Shown: positions 16,101 to 17,373 of the stretch, in pieces
Layout of the letters: each line of letters starts with the position of its first letter
Position numbering within the stretch: the stretch's first letter is position 1
NCBI GenBank assembly: GCA_023429275.1
Contig: JAEYWB010000348.1
Span: 1 to 17,373 of the forward strand
Direction: 5' to 3'
Length of the DNA stretch: 17,373 nt
DNA from: Planctomycetota bacterium
GTDB taxonomy: Bacteria; Planctomycetota; Planctomycetia; Planctomycetales; Planctomycetaceae
Notes under the pieces: generated by a model
Told to the model about the DNA's origin: nothing
The model's database searches: none
The model's input: only the letters and a program-made list of their open reading frames with translations
Program-made: the position numbers and the translations under genes

Positions 16101-16780
16101 CGGCCGCCGATGACGCCGTGACGCGATTTCCCGAAGTGCCGGATGCTCATTACGCCCGGGCCATGGTGCTCGCCGCTCTCGGGCGTGCCGAAGCCTCGCA
16201 GCCTGCGCCCGACCGGGAACGGCTCTCGAAGCTTCATCACCAGCTCCAGAGTGAGCTGGATCAAGCCTTGAAGCTCGACCCGTCGTACGGCCCCGCTTAT
16301 CTGCTCCGCGCCGCCCTGCACGCCGCATTCGGCGGCGGTGAGAAGGCGCTGGCGGACCTCGAGTCGGCGAAACGCTGGATACCGAAACTCGATCCGCGGC
16401 TCGAAGAAAGCATCCGGGCGATGGTCGGATCTCAACGACAGCCGGCGCTTCCCGCGAAGCCGACGACCGACGGGCCGAAAGCCAGAACGACGATCGCTCT
16501 CCTGGACATCCTCAAGAAGGGACTGCGTGACTACCGTAACGAGCGGGGCTCCTATCCGGATTCCGGAATTGCAAACCTCGCCCGGGAACTGGGCCCTCAG
16601 GGATCCGGTTCGGTCGAGCTGACGGCCGGACAGACGGACAAAGAGGGCCGGATCATCGACGGGTGGGGGCATCCCCTGACCTATCTTCGAACCGACGAGG
16701 GCTTCCGTCTTTACTCGACGGGCCCCGATGGGCACGACGACGGGGGAAGCGGAGACGACGTCGAGCTTCCCGACAAGTGA
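13127..16780 (+). CDS. Giant exported protein: coiled coil, DUF1598-like region, TPR-like repeats, GspG-like C-terminus
   Basis: 1217 residues from ATG 13127, chosen because AGGAG lies five to six bases upstream and a signal peptide follows at once (SFAVRVAAVMTALVVISSTG). Charged coiled-coil stretches lie at about 40-75 and 111-170, separated by a Pro-rich linker. A longer Pro/Val-rich linker runs to about 330. Residues ~340-640 (VSLQVTLDLLSYYGVPGFRR, LPEELRFPGSMDRIHGFVLD, FARIMLDADYAMKR) resemble DUF1598-containing planctomycete proteins. TPR-like repeats follow at ~715-785 (AARDCYREATAEDPFYADAW, EEAKSAIREAVRLEPDD) and ~1005-1085. The last ~100 residues (LKKGLRDYRNERGSYPD, DGWGHPLTY, LYSTGPDGHDDGGSGDDVEL) match the globular end of GspG pseudopilins, including the Asp-rich calcium-binding-type loop, but without a pilin N-terminal helix. 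It probably acts outside the inner membrane as a scaffold; function is unknown. Confidence 0.85.
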   Translation: MMRSFAVRVAAVMTALVVISSTGLFQADHCKNLSAEEKNDEADLNNVRALGVELQKEIEQKRKHLDGLEEFVGKSGRAKKPAASVSETPPTPPQLPPSNGTQAAPVSAVRWTEEQQERAQDEIRKARSSLEYAERSLARLNASNDASVAAVEFRDAIDKLKQTTEFTNRARSVVDPPPVQVRSVAPERIPESNVIVPPRPRLTFGGMLVLGEVERISQIRGDDVRTVPFDNQRWLQPAEPIHFDPEKGPLTVNGGATVDVRPVVSAVNSLPGREAGAPVFAPTPVKLDQGVVPPPKAVEPGSVPPPQRPPRLDEIFVPVPEAVQALNDPKNQAELDRVGGVSLQVTLDLLSYYGVPGFRRRGPVKVVERPVLLSLRTLVERARPFSQSPEKWDGLPEELRFPGSMDRIHGFVLDDPHEDVVLVGSAAREGRDRIDINCLIVGLQTTWRDNRVPAVSLDPLPGRPAGPQYSRVEGAPFDSLFARIMLDADYAMKRITSGDMKMGIEGFHELQLEGAKLAKPTLSRFWLTPVPLGLGELHVSPTSRTLLFESGVRCLTEEQAANAQWSGRADPIDEKIARLFSEKYEEIEESGRVEPPGIFRRMHALVDIATVGKILRDMRISYATLRDLAGMPVQALRGPDATPRSYAGLDIAVTKSWHIMGGADVDSRLGRRSLDMYQDVTTMTLEQAVDELEMGSELTRRLDFEFALPKASNLSQTRVDLLMMKGRAAAAGLDLDAARDCYREATAEDPFYADAWTQLANTCSLLGRNEEAKSAIREAVRLEPDDVSLIFHEVAILTLANDEAADIVGQQIEEDRREAVMRYLSMRMANAARASLDRGIAPEKVRAQVDDALSFWPENSAAWYVKSLTWPDQSGLDAVAERGLALEYELKKVPLHQENGPFLSLLLWCDVAMKLEFYDRLVAENFASWKQDRDELKDAIEFLEELAVDAEAAEQFDPHSGLAVGLLAQIYAVRCNLQQKLGVGADLVSAMSAADDAVTRFPEVPDAHYARAMVLAALGRAEASQPAPDRERLSKLHHQLQSELDQALKLDPSYGPAYLLRAALHAAFGGGEKALADLESAKRWIPKLDPRLEESIRAMVGSQRQPALPAKPTTDGPKARTTIALLDILKKGLRDYRNERGSYPDSGIANLARELGPQGSGSVELTAGQTDKEGRIIDGWGHPLTYLRTDEGFRLYSTGPDGHDDGGSGDDVELPDK

Positions 16781-17077
16781 AGCACTCGTGTCAATTCGCT
16801 CATTATGTGCGGAGGAAGCACCAACCGTGCGGCGCGTGATCTTTTGAAGGCCTGGGATCCTGGAGCGTCGTCCGCCACTCACGCGGCCGCATTCTGCCGG
16901 CCGCATGATGCGCCTCAGTGGTATGTGAATTGCATTCACCGGCCAGCAGAGTCAATGCGACACACTCGCGGCCATAGGGGCTTGTCGGCGTTTCTCGGAG
17001 CCCCGAGACGACGGTGACGCGGAATCGACGAGCGAGATCTCGGCGGACGACCTGATCCAGACGTGCGGGGGGAAACC
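16781..17077. other. Intergenic region with an operator-like palindrome
   Basis: No gene is convincing here; a 70-residue frame at 16805 has no binding site. It contains the inverted repeat GTGAAT-TGC-ATTCAC (16925-16939) and a short direct repeat (CGGCCGCAT twice, near 16884 and 16899). Confidence 0.45.
16925..16939. promoter_or_regulatory. Perfect 6-bp inverted repeat, possible operator
   Basis: GTGAAT and ATTCAC flank TGC, giving a dyad of the kind bound by dimeric helix-turn-helix regulators. It lies about 140 bases upstream of the next gene. No regulator is identified in the window. Confidence 0.3.
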
Positions 17078-17373
17078 ATGTTCATGCTCACTCGTTCATT
17101 GCTGTTGCTGGCCTCGATCGGGGCAATGATCGCCGCCCCTTCTGAAGAAGCTTCCGCAGGACCATTCGAAAGGTTCATCGATCAGGCGAAGGCCTATCAC
17201 GACAAGCTGAAACCGGCGATTGCCGATTACAGGAAGTCGGTTTTGAAGTGCTCTTCAAGAACCCAGGCCTTGGGCTCGCTCTACGATGAGGTCCTCACGA
17301 TCCCGTCGAGCCAGGATCGCGACGCTTGCATCGCTCGCTACAACGAACAGCAGGACGACATCCGTTCGATGCA
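17078..17373 (+). CDS. Exported hypothetical protein (3' end outside window)
   Basis: 98 codons are visible. The ATG at 17078 is preceded by GGGGGGA at good spacing; a second ATG at 17084 is an alternative. A signal peptide is clear (TRSLLLLASIGAMIAAPSEEASA). After it comes a helical, charged sequence (FERFIDQAKAYHDKLKPAIADYRKS) with two cysteines about 36 residues apart and a Gln/Asp-rich end. No domain is recognised in the visible part. It follows the giant exported protein in the same direction about 300 bases later, so it probably has its own promoter. Confidence 0.75.
   Translation, partial: MFMLTRSLLLLASIGAMIAAPSEEASAGPFERFIDQAKAYHDKLKPAIADYRKSVLKCSSRTQALGSLYDEVLTIPSSQDRDACIARYNEQQDDIRSM

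Noticed and set aside
13919..16939. A 1006-residue open frame antisense to the giant exported protein
   Set aside because: It is a mirror of the strong codon bias of the plus-strand gene. Its translation is Arg/Gly/His/Asp-rich, has no domain or signal peptide, and no ribosome binding site is seen.
16805..17017. A 70-residue plus-strand frame as a small gene
   Set aside because: It has no binding site, is rich in His/Arg/Ala, and overlaps the palindrome-containing regulatory region.

Overview
The window looks like a GC-rich chromosome segment of a planctomycete. The main grounds are a secreted, cysteine-rich protein built from YTV-type repeats (a family first described from planctomycete cell envelopes), a very large secreted protein with a probable planctomycete-type DUF1598 region, an isolated type II secretion F gene, and mostly single, loosely spaced genes instead of long operons. 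All assignments come from reading the sequence; no database search was possible.

Layout. 1-1426 (minus) is the 5' part of the YTV-repeat protein. It is divergent from an ECF sigma-70 factor gene (2026-2586), whose stop overlaps the GTG start of a two-helix membrane protein (2583-3035). After a short tandem repeat come a small hypothetical gene (3251-3661) and a secreted jelly-roll, polysaccharide-lyase-like protein (3758-4717). That gene converges on an exported aldose 1-epimerase (4880-6010, minus) across a hairpin. Next are a small membrane-anchored protein (6196-6660), a GspF/PilC-type protein (6816-7862), a Tat-exported DUF3500-like protein (8310-9380) and a xylose-isomerase-like TIM barrel (9552-10499). 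A tRNA-Pro(TGG) with its own promoter lies at 10737-10811.

From the tRNA to about 13.1 kb the sequence is a graveyard. It holds a C-terminal piece resembling a large serine recombinase (minus), a dienelactone-hydrolase-type pseudogene with at least four frame lesions (minus), an intact in-frame fusion of half a small heat-shock protein to a YbhB/PEBP protein (12196-12951, plus) and a universal-stress-protein fragment (minus). I read this as the collapsed remains of a stress-gene island next to a tRNA.

The last part is a 1217-residue exported protein (13127-16780) with coiled coils, a DUF1598-like region, TPR-like repeats and a C-terminal domain resembling the globular part of the GspG pseudopilin. 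After it comes the start of another exported protein that runs off the window.

The most unusual points are: loss of the presumed catalytic histidine in the epimerase (Leu207); loss of three presumed metal ligands in the TIM-barrel protein; the Hsp20-PEBP fusion; the decayed island with a readable 19-bp tandem duplication; the GspG-like tail on a giant protein; and a perfect GGTTCCGGAACC palindrome carrying ECF-like -35 elements on both strands between the YTV gene and the ECF sigma gene. I see no CRISPR array, insertion sequence or complete mobile element.
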